A stretch of DNA of 64,000 nucleotides from assembly GCA_963791885.1 (NCBI GenBank), contig CAWBUL010000008.1, forward strand, positions 310,001-374,000, given 5' to 3'. The notes under the pieces are model-generated. The model was not told the DNA's origin. It ran no database searches and saw nothing but the letters and a program-made list of their open reading frames with translations. Below are positions 61,456 to 64,000 of the stretch, piece after piece. This DNA is from CAVSUZ01 sp963791885 (GTDB lineage Bacteria > Pseudomonadota > Alphaproteobacteria > Acetobacterales > Acetobacteraceae). Within the stretch, counting starts at the first letter, position 1. Every line of letters starts with the position of its first letter. The position numbers were made by a program, and so were the translations under genes.

Positions 61456-62649
61456 ATGGACTGCCCAAGTTGCGCTGGACTGCAGGACCTAACGGATTTG
61501 ACCGCGCCTTACGTCATCAAGACATGCTCGGGCTGCGGCCGGAAAATAAGCCTTCGTCAGCCTGGCGAAGGAGGGAAAGGCATTAGGGTCGACGAGGGCG
61601 ATCAGTTTGTGATCCCGGCCGGCTTCATTCAGATCGCGGTCAATCCACTCAAAGGCAGGGGCCACATGTCCCGGGCCGGAGCATCATGGTTCGCGCGTAA
61701 CGTTTTCGTGGGCAATTACGAGGCCTATCGCGAGAACATAGCCGAGGCCATGAAGGCGGAGCGGGTGGAATACGAGGCTCTGATAAAAGCGGCGCCGTTC
61801 CTTAGCGGGCTGGATTTTGACGCTCAGTGGGACACGACTTTGGCGAGACTAAAGGAAAACGAAGACACGTCCGTTTTTTGGGCATTCTGGGCGGACGTCC
61901 TGCTGAGCACCGTCGAGGACGCTGTGGCGGAAACGGATGCTGGGAAAGCGGCTTGGGCTATGGCGTTCGCGCAAAGGTGCCGCGCCATGTTCGTCTTCAA
62001 GGAGCATTTCGAGGAAGTGGCCTGGATGGGACACTCGGCCAAGCGCCTGGTCCACCTTCTGGAGATCTGGGATGCCAACAAGGGCAATGACAGCGAGGAA
62101 TTTTGGCAAGCCACTTTGCAGGAACATTCCTTCGCTTTTTCACAGCTGTTTTCCGTCCCCGTCACCTTTATCGAAGGCAAAGCCTATGTCGGCGGCATGA
62201 GCCTTGACCGGAAAGACGCGAAATTCGTGGATTTCATCCTGGCGGGTGGAACAGCCAGCAACGCCATTATCGTCGAAATCAAAACGCCTGGCACCAAACT
62301 TCTCGGGCAAAAGTATCGATCCATCTATGCGCCGTCGCGAGACATTTCAGGTGCCGTGATCCAGGTCGAAGATTACAAAGCGTCGCTGGCGCGCGAGCTG
62401 GATACGCTCAACAAAAGCGCCGCGCGACCGTTGTCGTCGTTCAAGCCCCGTTGTGTTATTATCTCTGGTTTCCATCAGCGAGAACTGGATTCCAAGAGAA
62501 AAGTCGAGAGCTTCGAGTTTTTCAGATCGTCAACGTCCGGAGTGGAAATCATCACCTTCGATGAATTCTTCCAAAAGGTTGAATACTTGCTGCAGGTGTT
62601 CAACCTCGTGCGGACAGGGTCTGCCGCCCCTTCGGAAGTGACGCCCTAG
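61456..62649 (+). CDS. sduA: Shedu antiphage system protein SduA (DUF4263 nuclease)
   Basis: A 397-residue Shedu effector. The C-terminal DUF4263 PD-(D/E)xK domain shows FSVPVTFIEGKAYVGGMSLD, Asp259 in KFVDFIL, and Glu274/Lys276 in IIVEIKTPGTKLLG. IYAPSRDISGAVIQVEDYK and EFFRSSTSGVEIITFDEFF follow, all hallmarks of SduA. The N-terminus has a zinc ribbon (Cys3, Cys6, Cys24, Cys27) and a ~170-residue helical region of its own type. Single-gene Shedu systems degrade phage DNA. Two HNH proteins flank it. Confidence 0.9.
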   Translation: MDCPSCAGLQDLTDLTAPYVIKTCSGCGRKISLRQPGEGGKGIRVDEGDQFVIPAGFIQIAVNPLKGRGHMSRAGASWFARNVFVGNYEAYRENIAEAMKAERVEYEALIKAAPFLSGLDFDAQWDTTLARLKENEDTSVFWAFWADVLLSTVEDAVAETDAGKAAWAMAFAQRCRAMFVFKEHFEEVAWMGHSAKRLVHLLEIWDANKGNDSEEFWQATLQEHSFAFSQLFSVPVTFIEGKAYVGGMSLDRKDAKFVDFILAGGTASNAIIVEIKTPGTKLLGQKYRSIYAPSRDISGAVIQVEDYKASLARELDTLNKSAARPLSSFKPRCVIISGFHQRELDSKRKVESFEFFRSSTSGVEIITFDEFFQKVEYLLQVFNLVRTGSAAPSEVTP

Positions 62650-62704
62650 CCGGGAATTTTCAGAGATCAATACATCTGCATCGAGCGCGGGGCATTGATA
62701 AGCT

Positions 62705-63547
62705 TCATTGTCCTCTGCCGGATTTGAACAGCTCGCAATTGAGGTCGAGAAAGCACTCATGCCTAAACGCCAGGGGAGATCCGTCGCCGTGCGATGTTAG
62801 CCAGAAATCCATCTCTCGACTAACTGCAATAAGCTGAAAAATCCACTGCACGCCAAACTCCACGACGGCATACATAGCGCGATGCTCAGGACTATGATTG
62901 AATCGGTAGATGAATTGATCATAGAGCGATTTACGATTCCGATTTAGTTCAGGAATGGCCGGGGCCAGCCGATATATTTCAGCCAGATATTCCGGTGTCG
63001 TGTCCGCTCGTAGTTTATCGATCTGATGCGAGTACAGAACGCCATCGAACGCGTGCCCGTTGTGCTTGAAATAGAGCGCCTTGCTAAGCTTGATCATAAA
63101 CCGCTGTATGACCCCTTGCGTTAGTGGCCCCCCAATTTGGATTACGCTCCAGCCACGTCTGCGGCGTTCATCTCCTTCCGAGCCATAAGCTCGGCGGAGG
63201 ACGCTCCTCGTCCGGTTTCGGCTTAGTGGTTGCCATTCCGCGGCTATCTCGGGCTGATTGTTTATCACCCCCTGCATCAGCTTCCCCCATTCCTCTAATT
63301 GCGCGCTGTTGCCTTCCGCGAACTCACTGCGGAATAGGGTCGCTAGCACTTGCTCATCTAGCCGCGCGCTCGCGTTACAAGGTGAGCAAGCCGGGAACTC
63401 ATAGGAATCCGGCCAATGTTTACCCCTGAACGCCGCCCTCGGTGGGCAATGGTCAATCGTGGTCGCTTGCGCTCCGCAGTAGATACACCACGGGTATGCC
63501 GCGATAATTTTCTCGCGGACTTTCACTCTGGTTTTGGCTTCGCCCAT
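62705..63547 (-). CDS. HNH endonuclease-like protein
   Basis: A 280-residue protein from the ATG at 63547 (GGAGTG upstream). The N-terminal HNH module is Cys21/Cys24 (WCIYCGAQ), Asp32-His33 (TTIDHCPPRAAFRGK), and Cys54/Cys57-Asn58 (FPACSPCNASARLD). A long helical C-terminal domain follows (IQRFMIKLSKALYFKHNGHA, YDQFIYRFNHSPEHRAMYAV). It is convergent with sduA, 55 bp apart. Similar HNH proteins occur in defence and mobile islands; a direct role with Shedu is inferred. Confidence 0.82.
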   Translation of the reverse strand: MGEAKTRVKVREKIIAAYPWCIYCGAQATTIDHCPPRAAFRGKHWPDSYEFPACSPCNASARLDEQVLATLFRSEFAEGNSAQLEEWGKLMQGVINNQPEIAAEWQPLSRNRTRSVLRRAYGSEGDERRRRGWSVIQIGGPLTQGVIQRFMIKLSKALYFKHNGHAFDGVLYSHQIDKLRADTTPEYLAEIYRLAPAIPELNRNRKSLYDQFIYRFNHSPEHRAMYAVVEFGVQWIFQLIAVSREMDFWLTSHGDGSPLAFRHECFLDLNCELFKSGRGQ

Positions 63548-63798
63548 GATCGTCACTCCGGCCGAGGTGCGGCCAGAGGCCACGGTCGCCCTGTTTGCTT
63601 GCTTTAATATTGAAAGCCGATTCTTTCGAGAGTGCCGGCCCGTCGTCCATTCTGGGCGGCGCCCGTGAGGCACGGCCATCCGCTGGGTCCTCGCTTTCGC
63701 GGGGATGACGGATGGGCGGTTCGTGCGATTTCTCCGTCACTCCCTACGCTGCTGAGGGTGATCCCGCCGCACCGCGGAGGTTTTTCGGCGGCCTGCCA
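63548..63798. other. Gap with a dispersed GC-rich intergenic repeat
   Basis: Upstream of the HNH gene. At 63686-63711 lies GGTCCTCGCTTTCGCGGGGATGACGG-type DNA (split here as GGTCCTCGCTTTCGC / GGGGATGACGG), a common alphaproteobacterial intergenic repeat with a GCGAAAGC-type hairpin. No gene is seen. Confidence 0.6.
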
Positions 63799-63938
63799 GT
63801 GTCCCGATTCTGAAGTTCGTCAGGTCACGTGCCCCTTGGCGTGACGCCCTTCAGTTCGGGCCACTCTCCTTTGTTTTCAGTGGCCTGCTCATCCCTTCCG
63901 TTCGCCGCAAGATGCGGCGAACTTCAGGGGCAGGACAC
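63799..63938. mobile_element. MITE-like palindromic element, copy 2
   Basis: A second copy of the element at 11961-12090: the same GTGTCC / GGACAC ends, the same GAAGTTCGTCA and GCGGCGAACTTCAGGGGCAG segments and the same CA / TA flanks. About 10 bp longer in its left hairpin. It marks the right border of the defence-gene block. After it only 60 bp remain in the window, with no recognisable feature. Confidence 0.8.
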
Positions 63939-64000
63939 TAGACCCATTTCGCCTCAACCGACCGCTTCGCGGCCTGACAGCGGGTCCAGCTTCTTGATTT

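Noticed and set aside
63941..64000. Possible minus-strand gene end (SVEAKWV then TAG) at the window edge
   Set aside because: Only about 20 codons are visible and the stop is supplied by the MITE-like element; too little to support a gene.

Overview
The window is high-GC, densely packed alphaproteobacterial chromosome. The gene content fits Acetobacteraceae (Rhodospirillales; Rhodopila, Acidisphaera or Roseomonas-like): ABC uptake operons with overlapping ATGA junctions, an hyi-gst-glxR glyoxylate cluster, an SBP56/methanethiol-oxidase pair, an HpnL-like membrane protein, a PEP-CTERM protein and many remnants of toxin-antitoxin and mobile DNA. Genus is inference. No rRNA, tRNA or CRISPR array was seen.

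Layout. 0-5.7 kb: partial pepN with an LLM oxidoreductase, then a sugar-type ABC importer (binding protein plus two permeases) and a c-type cytochrome. 5.7-8.1 kb: two stand-alone receiver proteins flank a divergent Ner-like / CI-like (S24) pair, probably the switch of a lost Mu-like phage. 8.1-19 kb: ureidoglycolate lyase, then a peptide ABC system on the minus strand whose permease half (15.97-17.90 kb, coupled to an AI-2E family protein) is separated from its ATPase half (9.0-10.95 kb) by 5 kb of scarred DNA: a short-repeat cluster, a PIN toxin gene split by a MITE-like element, a ribbon-helix-helix antitoxin, a decayed copy of the dppD 5' end, and an SBP56/membrane-protein pair. 19-24.8 kb: hyi-gst-glxR, a repeat-rich surface or tail-like protein and a UDP-glucuronate epimerase. 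24.9-31.5 kb: MarR, an ABC exporter and an EmrA-EmrB fused efflux gene with a frameshift, then a nickel transporter divergent from nikR.

31.5-40.2 kb: a remnant-rich zone with a decayed paralogue, a DUF433/DUF5615 module, a vapC fragment and an intact vapBC-like pair bracketing an SDR gene, an IS3 element, an IS481-like fragment, then hydrolase-EamA and twin lipoprotein genes. 40.3-45 kb: a tightly coupled LLM-AtzG-amidase-hydrolase operon facing a LysR regulator. 45-54.8 kb: two frameshifted genes, a PEP-CTERM protein, a 724-aa protein with six near-identical repeats plus a DUF4185-like domain, and a minus-strand operon of flavin reductase, TPP enzyme and two deacylases. 54.9-58.7 kb: two glycosyltransferases, a cupin and an HpnL-like protein. 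58.7-64 kb: repeat-bounded accessory DNA containing a Shedu (SduA, DUF4263) antiphage nuclease between two HNH/zinc-knuckle proteins, ending in a second copy of the MITE-like element.

The best candidate for an undescribed system is the HNH / Shedu / HNH cluster at 60.7-63.5 kb. The next is a dispersed 48-bp repeat tied to a fast-decaying hypothetical gene family at three loci. At least five genes carry single-nucleotide indels, so either the region is decaying or the assembly has residual indel errors.
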